Assembly (NCBI GenBank): GCA_002914805.1
Contig: JXTB01000068.1
Location: 925,141 to 989,140 of the forward strand
DNA length: 64,000 nt
Direction of reading: 5' to 3'
From: Parasponia andersonii
Lineage: Eukaryota; Streptophyta; Magnoliopsida; Rosales; Cannabaceae
Made by a program: the position numbers and the translations under genes. The notes beneath the pieces are model-generated. The model was not told the origin of the DNA. It ran no database searches and saw only the letters and a program-made list of their open reading frames with translations. Below are positions 12,601 to 24,075 of the stretch, one piece after another; position 1 is the first letter of the stretch, and every line of letters begins with the position of its first letter.

Positions 12601-12783
12601 CAAAGGTGAAAGCAGTAAAGTAGGTGATGAGGAACATAACTTAATAATGCTCCCAAGAGTCAGATATAAGAACCCATTGAACTCACCAGGAGAAGCTGAA
12701 ACGAGCTTGAGAGTTGAATTAGAGTGGAGATGAGAGTGAAGAGGAAAACCCCACTTGAGATTCAGCCTAAAACCCAAACCCAT
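9621..12783 (-). CDS. Plastid sigma-70 factor, probably SIG3-like
   Basis: Seven exons on the minus strand: 12783-12687, 12185-12022, 11859-11371, 11282-11052, 10730-10590, 10494-10294 and 9902-9621. They give 534 residues. The protein is a nuclear-encoded sigma factor that directs the plastid-encoded RNA polymerase to chloroplast promoters. The N-terminus is basic and Ser-rich, as expected for a transit peptide. Region 2 spans exons 4-5 ([19 protein letters not shown], then [20 protein letters not shown], the region 2.3/2.4 core). Region 3 is in exon 6 ([14 protein letters not shown]). Region 4 is in exon 7, with [14 protein letters not shown] and the helix-turn-helix [20 protein letters not shown]. 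Length and layout fit SIG3 better than the shorter SIG4, but I recall the paralogues only roughly. Intron 6 contains an exact 142-bp tandem duplication. Confidence 0.9.
9973..10256. repeat. Perfect 142-bp tandem duplication in sigma-factor intron 6
   Basis: Positions 9973-10114 and 10115-10256 read identically by eye, starting TGTAAATAACCATATCAGAA and ending AGATAAAAAGGTGT. The copies are directly adjacent with no spacer. The repeat lies wholly between exon 7 and exon 6 of the sigma-factor gene, so coding is not affected. Identity over AT-rich intron sequence implies a very recent duplication or an assembly artefact. Confidence 0.93.
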
Positions 12784-14011
12784 TGTCTTGCTTGGAACAA
12801 AGAAACAGAGTCCATTAAATCTTCATGGGTAAGTTCCAACACCATAAAAGAGTTACTGAGACATATGTTGGTATTATCACAGCTCTCCACCACCACCGGT
12901 TCTTCATCTCTTTCCAAATAGGTCGACCACGTTTTCACCTTTGGTTTTATGTTATTTGATTCCCGCACATTAATATTATTTTCATTAGGGATAAGCTTTT
13001 TTTTTTAAAAAATAATAAGAAAAAAAAAAACCTTCATTTAGGAATTCTCTCTAATTTCACATTTGGGTTTTATGTTATTTGATTCCCGCACACATTAATA
13101 TTATTTTCATTCTGGATAAGTTTTTTTCTAAAAAAAAAACCTTCAACTACGAATTCTCTATAATTTTAGTTCTGTTTTTGGTTTGGCAAAAGTAAATATT
13201 TATATTTAAAATATACCTAAAACTGTATTTCTTTAGTATAAATTATATGATTTATATTAATTATTTTTAATAAAATTTTTGTATTAGTCAATAAAAATAA
13301 GATATTTTTAATTCAAATTATGTAATTAGTAAAAAGTTTATTATCCATTTATATATAAAAGGAATAAATTTGAAGAGATTTAAAATATATTAGTTTAATT
13401 TTGTGTAAATCAAAAAATAAAGGAAAATTTGCCCAAAAATTATACCTCGACTTTTTTTTTTTTTTTTTTCATTTAACTCTTTCTATTAGAAAGTAATGTT
13501 TGGGACTTTTACAATTCCGCCAACTGTTTTCTTTCATTTACTAGAAACACACGCCCACAAATAGCCGTATCGGGGTAATAATCACCTGTAAGACGTTTTA
13601 AAGAACTTTACTAAGTCTTAGCATCTTAACCGTTAAAATTGGTGAACATGCGTAAACTAAATGCAATCAATCGTTGAAATTTATAAGGATAACAGGAGAC
13701 CTTTTCTACTAGGATCCCAAAGTTAATGACGTCGCTTTCACAATATGATATCACGTGCCGACGACATATTTACACCCCCACAATCGCCAAAAAAGAAAAG
13801 AGAAAAGAAAACCATTTACGCCGAATATATGCATGAGATGACATAAATACCCCTGAGTTTTTTTTAAATTTACCATCACTAATCCTATTGAAGCATTTTC
13901 ATCGCTGATGCCAGCCAGCCTGATTCTTCTTCTTCTTCTTCTTCTTCTTTAATATAACAAAAAAGATCAGACTTTTCTTCAAAGCTTTTCAGTTCTGGTT
14001 CTGTAATAAAA
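12784..14011. other. Divergent intergenic region between sigma factor and PFK
   Basis: This is the shared upstream DNA of two genes transcribed away from each other. It contains an imperfect tandem repeat (12943-13165), an AT-rich core (13190-13440), a T-run near 13450 and, upstream of PFK, a GACGTCG box at 13730. A (TTC)n tract at about 13927-13950 sits in the likely PFK 5' UTR. Confidence 0.6.
12943..13165. repeat. Imperfect ~123-bp tandem duplication
   Basis: The block GGTTTTATGTTATTTGATTC recurs 123 bp downstream (12943 and 13066). Both copies continue through CCCGCAC...ATTAATATTATTTTCATT, an A/T homopolymer stretch, CCTTCA and GAATTCTCT. Copies differ by small indels in the homopolymer runs. 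Confidence 0.8.
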
Positions 14012-17000
14012 ATGGCGGTTTCTTCTGATACTCAGATGAAGATCATCAAAGGCGACTATGGTTATGTACTTGAAGATGTTCCTCATCTCACTGATTACAT
14101 CCCTGATCTCCCTGTAATTTTATTTTACCACTTTCTCCCATTATTATTATTATTATTATTATTATTACTACTACTACTGCTACTACTTTTTGCGTAAATT
14201 TATTAATTTGGCTAGAACGAAAATTTTTCATATTTCGTTTCGATAAATATACGAGGGTTTGAATTGAACCTTCCTTTGATATCCGAATAATTCAAAAAAA
14301 AAAAAAAAAAAAGGAAGGAAAATATTGGTAGTTACGGATACATATTTAAGAAAATTGCCTTGATATTGTTTGTGTATAGCTATACATATATGGTTTCTTC
14401 TACTCGATTTTTGACTGGTGCTTGGTTGATTCCATGGCAGACGTATCCTAATCCATTGCGATCCAATCCAGCTTATTCGGTGGTCAAGTATGTATATTTT
14501 TCAATGCTCTTTTTTTTTTTCTTTTTTTTTTTGTTGGGGGGGGTTTATGTTTTGGTGTAGTAGAATAATCCTTTACGGCGATTTGGTCTTTTTTTTTTCA
14601 GGCAATATTTTGTTCACGTAGATGACACGGTTCCTCAGAAGGTAAACATTCTGGTCTCGAATTGTTTAATGTTCCTAGATCTCATCATGCGTGTTGGAAC
14701 GTTCTTTTACTTGTGAATTAGAAAAGGTGGCACTTGACTGTGTATGAAAGAGCTCTTTATATAAACTAATTGCTGTCAACATGATTATTATAATCATATA
14801 CAGATTGTTGTCCACAAAAATAGTCCAAGAGGGACACATTTTCGGCGAGCAGGCCCTCGCCAGAAGGTAAACAAAATTATCTTGTATGAATACTTTTGAA
14901 ATGAGACAAAACCATGTGCGTTTTTATATTCGTTCGTTTGTGCTGATCAGGTGTATTTTGAATCGGACGAAGTGCACGCATGTATTGTAACATGTGGTGG
15001 TCTGTGCCCTGGACTCAACACGGTGATTCGGGAACTTGTTTGTGGCCTTAATCACATGTATGGAGTTACCAGAATTCTTGGGATAGATGTGAGTGAATTG
15101 TGTGTAGTATTTAAAGCTTCTGCTTTATATTTTGTGTCCATTTCATTAATAAGTAATCCGACTAGAAAATTCTGTTTTTTATATACTTAGGGAGGATACA
15201 GAGGTTTCTATTCTCGAAATACTGTTCCTTTAACACCCAAGGTTGTCAATGACATTCATAAACGTGGTGGTACCATTCTTGGGACGTCACGAGGAGGCCA
15301 TGACACATCGAAGATAGTTGACAGCATTCAGGATCGCGGAATTAATCAGGTGAGGGGCTGGTTTACTCGGAGATATTTCTACATTTGTGCTTGGTGTGAA
15401 TTACAATTTTAAATTTTGTTTTGCATCTGTAAAAGATTCTGCATACATAATGATATTTCCTAACCATGATCCAGGTTTACATAATTGGAGGTGATGGAAC
15501 TCAAAAAGGGGCAGCTGTCATATTTGAGGTAATTCAATTTAGAGATCCAAATAATTATGTAATGGCGGAACAGTTTCACTCAATTGTCCCACTGAATTTC
15601 CGCTTTCAAAACAGAAGGAATAAAAGTGAAATAAATAAATGGAGTAGAGGAACATTTTCAGATTTCCCATTAAGAATGAAATTTAGATGTCTGAATGTAA
15701 TGTGTATCGATTACCGTGTGAAGAGCTTACATTTGTGTAATGGGCAGCTGTCATGTTTGAGGTAATTCAGCTTTGAAATCCAAATAATTATGTAATGGCA
15801 GAACAGTTTCAATCAATCGTCCCACTGAATTTTCTTCCAAAACAGAAAGAATGAAAGTGAAATAGATAAATGAATGGGAGCAGAGGAACATTTTCAGATC
15901 TCCTATTAAGAATGAAATTTGGATATCTGAATGGAATGTGTATTGATCAGCGTATGAAGACCTTACGGATGTGTTTGGGTGACAGAGTCAAAAGAATGTG
16001 GCTACCACATAATTTATGTCTTAGTTCTACATATGCATTACTGTCCTAAAAATATTTGATGTCTTGTCCTGATTAACCCATGTTTTTCCAAATGTCTACT
16101 TACTTTTCTAGCTACCTAGTCAAGAAAATCATATTTGATATTTTGTTTGTACCTCCTACACATTTTCCTTGGTATGACTATCCTGCACAGTTGTTCCCTT
16201 TGATTTTACCATTTTACATATGTGGAGATGGTGGAAGGGGCTCTTACATGGTTGTAGCTATTAATGAAGTGTTCTGTCATCTTCCATGAAAGGAAGTGGT
16301 GTGCGAATGCAAGCTCAAATGCTCTCTGACCTCTCCTAGTGACATGATTGCTTTGTGAAGAATTTGACACAGAAATAACTGATTTATTAGTATTATTACT
16401 ATTAATTTATATGTTTGCTAGTATTCAAATATGTCACTTCTCATTTACAGGAAATTAGACGGCGCGGCCTCAAAGTTGCTGTTGCAGGAATCCCTAAAAC
16501 CATAGATAATGACATTCCGGTACTTACTCCACACTTTATGATTGTACTGTATATACGTTACCATAAGTCCTTTTCTTTTTTGGTGCTTAATGTGGTACTT
16601 TTTCTCTTTACTAAGGTCATTGACAGGTCCTTCGGCTTTGATACTGCTGTTGAAGAGGCTCAACGTGCAATTAATGCAGCACATGTTGAAGCTGAAAGTA
16701 TTGAGAATGGTATTGGTGTTGTAAAGCTGATGGGACGGTACAGTGGTGGGTTCTCATTTTTGTTTCATACTCTGTAACTCTCCAACTTTAGACATATATG
16801 ACTTTGATCTTCCAGGGATGCAGAAGATTATCACATTTCCTCTTTTGTTTAGTTATGTTTTACCATCAGCCTTACATGGATTTTTTCTGATATTGACATG
16901 GAATTCCCACGCAGGCTTCATAGCTATGTATGCTACTCTTGGCAGCCGAGATGTGGATTGTTGTTTGATACCAGAGTCCCCATTCTATCTTGAAGGAAAT

Positions 17001-19490
17001 GGTGGGCTTTTTGAATTCATAGAAAAGAGGCTCAAGGAAAATGGGCATATGGTTATTGTGATAGCTGAGGGAGTAGGACAGGAGCTTCTTTCAGAGAGTT
17101 TGAACCAGCAGGATGCTTCAGGAAATAAATTACTGCAAGATGTTGGACTATGGATATCTCAAAGGATCAAGGTAGCAATTTGATTCACGACTCTAGCCTT
17201 AAATTAGACAATCGTACGGCACTTAGTACGGTCCGTTACACTAAGTCAGCCTACCAATACTCAAGAAAGGGATTCAGAGTAAGTTTTGAGACAAAGTGGC
17301 GAAGAATAAGAGAGTTTGAGTGAGTACAAGTTTTGTATTACTCTTAGAATATTTACAACTCTTACAAATGAATCCAAGGGATTCTTTATATAGACAAAGC
17401 CTAAAACAATCAAGAGTTATGATTGTACTAAGTGGTATGATCTTACAAAAGGATCTAGAACTTTCCCAAATAAAATAGTAATATCTACAAAAATATTTAC
17501 AAGGAGAAATTTAGAACAAGCATGGCTTAGATTCTTTCAAGAGGTTCACCCACTATTTTGGCTCTTCCAAGTCATTCTACGAGCTATTAAGACCATCTCA
17601 ACCCATCTAGCATCATATGGCCTTGTCTAGAGCCTTCTAGGACTTAGTTGCACCAACTAGAGCCTTTTAGCATGGCCAAGACCTCTCTTGATCATTTTAT
17701 AAGCTTCCACTGCGTTCTAGAGTATTCCCCTATCCTCTTAGGTGAGTAGTATATATAGAGGATTTTAGGGCCACGGGACAGCAATATTTGGATTTTAGGA
17801 AGCCAAATGAACAAGGCGTAACAAATTGCTATCTTTTGCCAGTTTTTCTTCCTTTTATTGTTGTCGTTTTATCTGTTATGTGGAAAGCTTTTTCTATTGG
17901 ACTCCATGCAACCTATTAATTTCGGTATACTGCTTCACTTGATCCTGACCTTTCACTTTTTTAACACTTGAGCTTGTGTCCTTGTAAAAGTTTTTAGTGT
18001 TCTATGAAGTGATTAACCTTTATTTAATCTCTATTCTTTTTTATTTTTTTATTTTTCTTTTCCATTATGATATCAAGCTTTTCCCGGTAAATTTCTATTC
18101 AGAAATTGTCGTACGATTAGTAACCTGATTTGCTGCACAATATGTTGATAGTTTCCTCTGAAAGTTGAAAAAAGTAGATATTATTTGCAAGCATAAAGCG
18201 AGGCTTGAAAATGGACAAAATAAAAAGATAAAAGCAGTATTGTTGTTGATTGTAGTACTTTTGTCTTCGTTCTTTCTTGCTTGTGGATTGATAAATTTTT
18301 CAGCCTTTTGCTGGTTCCTTTTCCCCCCTTTTCTTTTCTTTTCTTTTCATCAGCTGGTTTACATTTTTTTTTTTTTTTTTTGCAGGATCATTTCGCAAAA
18401 CAACAAAAACTGCCCATTAATCTGAAATACATAGGTTACAGCTCCTGATTTGCCTCGTATATTCTTTTCCACCTTTGAAATCTTGCTCCGATAAATAAGC
18501 AGTAGTATTTAACAAACATATTTTCTGGCAGATCCTACATACATGATCCGGGCCATTCCAAGCAATGCATCTGACAACGTTTACTGCACACTCCTTGCCC
18601 AAAGTGCAGTACATGGTGCAATGGCTGGGTACACAGGCTTTACAAGTGGGCTTGTGAATGGAAGACAGACTTACATTCCTTTTAATGTAAAGTTCCTCTC
18701 TCACCTAGTTTATAAAGCTTCACATGCATTTAAGTTACTATCACTGTCGACGAAGTGGGTTGACTCAAGCGGTAAGAACACTTACTATTTAGGATCTCTG
18801 TCATAGATTCGAGTCACACCAGGGGTAGGCGTGAAAATCTATTGCCCTTAATAGGGTGGGGTGGGAATTTGATAGTATATAAGGTATTTTCCTTTTGTAA
18901 TAAATGGAGATCATTAGTTAAATCTTACTTTAAAAAAAAAATTACTATCACTGTCCTTGAACCTTGGAAATTAGAGAACACGGAATTTGAACCAAAAGAC
19001 TACAAAGGCATGAACATTTTGCAAGGAATCTACAGGAAGAAAACTATGAAATATTTATGTGGTAAATCTTGCTAGTTTTGAATTTAATTTCTTTACGCAT
19101 TCATTTTTGGAGGTATTGTCCGTCACTTCCACCACGTTATTTACCAAGTCCTTTAAATGTTTGATTTAGTAAATGCCAATATGCCATTGCTCTGACAGAA
19201 CTAACACTCATCATCAATTAATACGTGTGTTTCTTTCGTAAATGTGTGTTTTACAGCGTATCACTGAGAGGCAGAACAAGGTTGTGATTACCGACAGGAT
19301 GTGGGCAAGACTTCTATCTTCAACCAACCAGCCTAGCTTTTTAAATCCCAAGGCTCTTAGTGAAGCCAAGAAAGAAGAGGAATCTCAGACCCAGTTGTTA
19401 GATGGAGAAAATTCCAAAAAAGACGAGTCAGAAACCAAAGAAATTCCTAGTTTGACATCAAGTGAGTACTGCACAAACTCTTTTGGTTGA
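14012..19490 (+). CDS. PFK: ATP-dependent 6-phosphofructokinase, cytosolic type
   Basis: Thirteen exons: 14012-14113, 14441-14487, 14602-14641, 14804-14866, 14951-15088, 15191-15349, 15475-15528, 16451-16519, 16616-16745, 16915-17171, 18386-18434, 18532-18686 and 19257-19490. They give 498 residues with frame kept at every junction. The enzyme phosphorylates fructose 6-phosphate to the 1,6-bisphosphate, the committed step of glycolysis. Visible motifs are [10 protein letters not shown] (98-107), IIGGDGTQ (G188-G189-D190-G191; Gly at 191 marks ATP rather than pyrophosphate use), PKTIDNDI with catalytic D220 and D222, and LMGRYSG near 263-268. There is no obvious transit peptide, which fits the cytosolic clade (Arabidopsis PFK1/3/6/7). 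Neighbouring genes suggest PFK6 as the positional counterpart. Intron 7 duplicates the end of exon 7, intron 10 holds an LTR-like insert and intron 12 a SINE-like one. Confidence 0.95.
15508..15975 (+). repeat. Tandem duplication of PFK exon 7 end plus intron
   Basis: The 3' end of exon 7 with its donor (GGGCAGCTGTCATATTTGAG|GTAATT at 15508) recurs 234 bp downstream at 15742 (GGGCAGCTGTCATGTTTGAG|GTAATT). The next ~210 bp of intron is also repeated with scattered substitutions (shared CCAAATAATTATGTAATGGC, TCCCACTGAATTT, GAGGAACATTTTCAGAT). The second copy has a complete donor but no acceptor-bearing exon start. Confidence 0.88.
17180..17760 (-). mobile_element. LTR-like insertion in PFK intron 10 (tentative)
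   Basis: On the minus strand this block contains TCTATATAAAGAATCCC at about 17395-17380, a good TATA box. A leader-like stretch follows (TTGTAAATATTCTAAGAGTA) and then a GC-richer end with GTAACGGACCGTACTAAG. This layout resembles a Copia-type solo LTR in antisense. I could not define exact ends or a target-site duplication, so the call is weak. Confidence 0.35.
18760..18935 (+). mobile_element. tRNA-derived SINE-like fragment in PFK intron 12
   Basis: The segment has an A-box-like ACTCAAGCGGTAAGAAC near 18763 and a B-box-like AGATTCGAGTC near 18805, about 40 bp apart, as in tRNA-derived plant SINEs. It is followed by a GGGGTAGGCGTGAAAATC body and ends near an A-run at 18932. The 5' end is not clear and the sequence has drifted from the box consensus. 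Confidence 0.5.
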
Positions 19491-20351
19491 TTGAAGTTCT
19501 GAGTTTGGCTTGCCACGCTCAGAGCACATGTGCTTCCTGTATCGGTATATTATTTAGAATCATCTAAGCCTATTTAATAGACTTGGAAAGTTTAGAGAGC
19601 ACAAAGATGTTTGGTTGCTCCAGTGTTTCAGGTTCTAAGATTTGATTGAATTGTCCATGTAGCGACCAAGTCTGTCTTCTTGCAGTAACAATATTCAGTA
19701 CTCTGCTTATTTCCTAATGTAGTTTTGGCGTAGTTCCAACCATTACAGTGACGAAGTCTGCAGTGACATTCTGCTTTTGTTCCACGTTGCTGCATGAGAA
19801 TAGTATTCTTCTGAAACGTGCAGTGACTTTTATATTCTGTTTGGATTTCAACTCTCAATAATGAAGTGTTTCGTTTCTCTAAAATCACTTGCTTCATTTT
19901 ATTTGTCTTTTTCACTATTGACAAGGTTGTTCAAAAGTTAAACTCGATTCTAGTAACTCAGATAATAGTTTGGTCTAATTTAACCTGAAAAGATGTAACG
20001 ATCAAGAAGAAACAAACAATTTATTTTGATAGGTTGCTGAGATGTCAAACATATGTAAAACCTCCTCTCTATGTGGTGAGAATGATTCCCCAATTAAGTC
20101 AACACTTGCTAAATTCACTCCGACAGTTGATTATTCACTAACCATGGTTTTTCCAAATTTCCCAACATAATTTTGGAGTAGTTCCGACCATTACACAGGA
20201 TGGAGGAATATCACTCTATATCGGTTATCTCGTCACAGGAGAGGAAAGAGAGAGAGAGAAGAAAAGATGGCTATTGCAAATCCAATGAAATAAATTAATG
20301 TGGAGAAAAGAAATTGAAAATCTGCTTTCACACGTAATGCTTTATAGCAGG
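19491..20351. other. PFK 3' region and intergenic DNA
   Basis: Probable PFK 3' UTR followed by non-coding DNA. No polyadenylation site can be fixed. A short repeated phrase (GTAGTT(T/C)(T/C)G(G/A)CGTAGTTCC-like near 19720 and 20178) suggests small local duplications. Nothing else supported. Confidence 0.45.
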
Positions 20352-21122
20352 ACGAGAAATTATCACTAAAATACTTTTTATTTTGAAAAAATATGAAAAA
20401 AAAAAATTATGTTTTTAAAAATTCAAAATAAGTGTTTTCTATTCAAGAAAAATTATTACTAAAATATCTTTTGTTTTAAAAAATGTGAAAAAAAAACCAT
20501 TTATATTATTGAAAATTCAAAATATTTGAATTATCATATTATTTATTATATTTACTTGTCAAAAGCTTAAAAAAAAAATAGTAAAATTAACATTTTACCT
20601 TTTTTTATATTAATTAAGACACACGCCAAATGAAGGAAAAAAAATCTTCCCTCCATAGTTGCAGCACAAGTCTAGAAAAGAAAAAAAAAATCTAAAAGCT
20701 TTGGAAATTTTTGTCACTTACAAAATTTTCAAAAATTTTAAATTTCTTTTTTCTTTTCTAATTCTGTGACACAACAATGGAGAGAATGATTTTTTTTAAG
20801 AGGTTTTAGACTGACTATGTGTGGTTTTTCTCCCTTCATTTTTAAGTGTGGTGTGTTTCTTAAAATTATATAATATGAGTAAAATATTAATTTTACTATT
20901 TTTTTTAAGTCTTTGACCAATCAAAAGTTATAATAATATGATAATTCAAATAAAATATATTTAATTTGAATTTTTAATAGTACAAGGGTTTTTTTTACAC
21001 CTTTAAAACATGAGGTATTTTAATGATTAAATAAAAAGTACTTATTTTGAATTTCAAAAAATACAAAATATTTTTTTCACATTTTTTCAAAACAGAAAGT
21101 ATTTTAATGATAATTTCCCTAA
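20352..21122. mobile_element. Fold-back element with ~300-bp inverted arms
   Basis: The left arm begins GAAATTATCACTAAAATACT at 20356. The reverse complement of the right end (near 21118) begins GAAATTATCATTAAAATACT. Pairing continues inward for roughly 300 bp per arm, including TTGAATTATCATATTATT, a CTTAAAAAAAA(A)TAGTAAAATTAA block and AATGAAGG. About 100-150 bp of unpaired centre remains. No ORF is present. Long inverted arms and no coding capacity fit a non-autonomous fold-back or MULE-type MITE. I could not find a convincing target-site duplication. Confidence 0.75.
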
Positions 21123-21327
21123 CAAGATTAATACAAAGTACAAAATTAATACAAAGAACTGGTTAATACAATCATTTCACTAATACAAGTGATCCTCTTA
21201 CTATCAATTTCACTAAAGTTCAGATCTGTCCTATGGCCAAATACAAATTGCTCAGATTGCTTAGAAAACTGCAACATGGGGGGACCTGCCCATATTTGGG
21301 ACCTAAAATATTATCTACAATGGTAAT

Positions 21328-23923
21328 TTAATACTTGTATATTCCAGATGGCTCAGCATTTTGCACAATCCAAGGATGTTCTAGAAGCTTGTGAAGGGGC
21401 AAGCGCTCTGATGAATCCTTGACAAGCATCTGTTATTAGAAGACAATAACAACAAAGAATCGTTAAGACATTTCTTCGAAACTTCTGATGTTAGAGTCTA
21501 GAACATTCAAAGAAAGGACAATAGAAGAAAACCTGACTAATCAGGTCCTTTGCAGCAGAAGAGACAATAGGCTTGGGGGGAAACTTGAGATCCACTTGCA
21601 CAATCCTGAAATATAGGAGAGGAGCTATATCAACCACACCACATCCTACGAAGCAAATCTCTGACATGATCAAGGATACAATAGCAAAGGTTTCGATCCC
21701 GACTTGAATCGTTCTATCTTCTATAAAGAATTAATAATTACATGCACAATCTTCTTCTTCGGAATTTCTCAAAGGAAAAAGGGAATTTCACAATAGTTGG
21801 AGCTAGTTTTGCAATTCATTCAGTTTGCACTGTTGCTTACCTTCTATAAGTATCTGAGTGCTCCTTAGCCTCAAAAGGAGGGACCCCATACAGAAACTCA
21901 TAGCACAAGATGCCAAGGCTCCAGATATCCACACTAGCATCATGCTCTACACTTTCCACTGTTTTCATATAACACAAAATTACAATTAAGCTGAAACTGT
22001 TTGATGATTTCTATTACAATTGCAGGAAACACTATGATAATAATAAAGGAATGAAAGTGCTTTCAGAATTCGTGTCTTTGCCTCAAACTTACCCATCTCA
22101 GGAGGAAGGTAATCCAGTGTCCCACACATGGTTCGCCTGCGGTTAAACGTGTGCACTGACCACCCAAAATCTGCTATCTTGAGTTCACCCTGATCAAGTA
22201 TACCGACATTAAGACAGCACAGCGAGCCAAAGATATGCAGCAAAATCAAATACAAGGAAACAAAGAGGGACACAGAAAATACTAAATAGTCAGTACCTGG
22301 GCACCAATTAAAAGGTTTTCTGGCTTGATGTCTCTGTGAATTACATGTTTTCCGTGACAATATATTAGGGCCCTGGCCAAAGATGCAACATACTGCAGGC
22401 ATTGTGTTCATACAAATCATAGAATCTGGTCAGTTTTGTAGGTTATGAGCTGAGAAAATATATTGTCCACTTTCTAGGTTTTCTTTTCTATTATAGATAA
22501 CTGTATTATTAAAATTCTCAAGTTTATAATTTTCAAAAATTGTATGATAACAATTAACAAATTAGAACAAAAGGATTAAGTAGAAAAAACAGAAAAGCCA
22601 CATATAGAAACAACTTACAGTAGCCGCACGTCGTTCACTAAAGTATTTACACTTTTGTAACTCTTTGTATAGTTCACCCTTGGCTGCATATTCCAGTATC
22701 AAATAAACTCGTTTCTGCAATAAGAGAATCAATTATAGTTCTTACCCTCATTTAGTAACACAGATTCATATATCTGCAAACAAACATGAACAACAGCAAA
22801 TCATCAGATGCCTACCTGATCATAAAAGTATCCGTAGAGGCGCAAAATATTGGGATGCCGAAGATGACTCTGTATTTCAACTTCCCGACGAAGCTGATGC
22901 TCAACTTGAGACTGCTGCAGCTGGCTCTTAAAGAGGACTTTAAGTGCCACAATATGATTACTCTGTTCAAGACATACGTCGACGATTATGGTAAACAGAA
23001 TGCCAATGACATAGACCAAATAGTGCATAAAATACAAAACCAGAGGGCAGTTTTCTCTACTAATAGACAACCTAGTTTTGTATGATAAAAAAAAAACTGA
23101 GAAGAACAAAAAATATGATATAAAAACATTTTCTATCCGAACTATTATCTTCAAAAATGACATTTTACTTCTACCTTATATGTGTAGAAACTAGCAAGGT
23201 AAGTAATAACGCCAAAAATAACAATGCAATGTATATTTATACCATTAGAGGCACACATATCTACATTCGAAATAAATAGGTGTACCTAAACTATCATCCA
23301 TTCTAGGCATAAAATACTAGATACCACTACAATGAATCAATTTTATTTTTGACAGGCATCATATTCCAATCACTGCTTTTTTTTTTTCCGGGTTCGTAGT
23401 CTAAATCTTCTCCAGCTCCAACCACATTACTATAAGAATGAAAAAACATAAATCCAAATGTAAGACCTCAGTGATCAAGCATTCCCAAAAAGCTACAATA
23501 AAAAAAATGGTGAAAAGTTATATATACCCTCTTTTCCCTGGCCAAATAAACGTGACCAAACTTTCCTCGCCCGAGAGGTTTTCCGATGTCGAAATCGTTC
23601 AGAGTCCATCTTTTATTCTCTCCAGCAGAAACCTCCGTAGAAGCCTGCACATACAAACCAATGGAGTAAACCGTAAGATTTAAGAACAATAGCAATAATT
23701 TCAAGAAAGAACCCAAGAAATCTGATTTTCTAACATCAGATTTTAAAGAACCAAAAACAAAAAAAGAAAAGAAGAAGAAAATCCTAGTTATTTATTCAAA
23801 TTAATCTGGAAATGAAAGAAAACCCTAGAAATTGAAATGGGCAATTCTAAGAAATTGAATTTGAAAGCGCAGTTTTGTTCAATTCACCTTCTCGTGCTGT
23901 TGATTCTCTGCAGAAATGGCCAT
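21328..23923 (-). CDS. AUR1: Aurora kinase, AUR1/AUR2 (alpha) type
   Basis: Nine exons on the minus strand: 23923-23888, 23644-23528, 22962-22816, 22714-22619, 22392-22297, 22189-22093, 21958-21841, 21605-21533 and 21429-21328. They give 293 residues. Plant alpha Auroras are mitotic Ser/Thr kinases that act on spindle microtubules and in orienting formative divisions; they are activated by TPX2. Visible are the P-loop GRGKFGHV (37-44), VALK with K59, the catalytic loop HRDIKPEN (D153), DFG (171-173) and activation-loop RRRTMCGT with T184. The C-terminus [16 protein letters not shown] is typical. The short N-terminal extension (about 30 residues) fits the alpha class. All key residues are present. 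The upstream DNA has AACGG cores that may give mitotic expression. Confidence 0.96.
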
Positions 23924-24003
23924 GAGAGACGGGTAGAGAGAGAAGAGAGGAGAGATGAGAGAGAAATGAGTTTAGGGGGAGAGACAGAGAGAGAGAGAGA
24001 GAG

Positions 24004-24075
24004 ATTGAAACGGACCGGCGAAGAAGGGGGATGGTCCAAAAAGAGCTTTGAATAAAGAATGAGTAACGGTCGAAT
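24004..24075 (-). promoter_or_regulatory. AACGG (MSA-like) motifs upstream of Aurora kinase
   Basis: GAAACGGACC at 24007 and GTAACGGTCG at 24062 each carry AACGG, the core of the mitosis-specific activator element bound by three-repeat MYB factors in plant G2/M genes. They lie about 85-140 bp upstream of the start codon. A CACGTGGC G-box is nearby at 24091. The core is only five bases, so the call rests on the gene's mitotic role. Confidence 0.45.
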
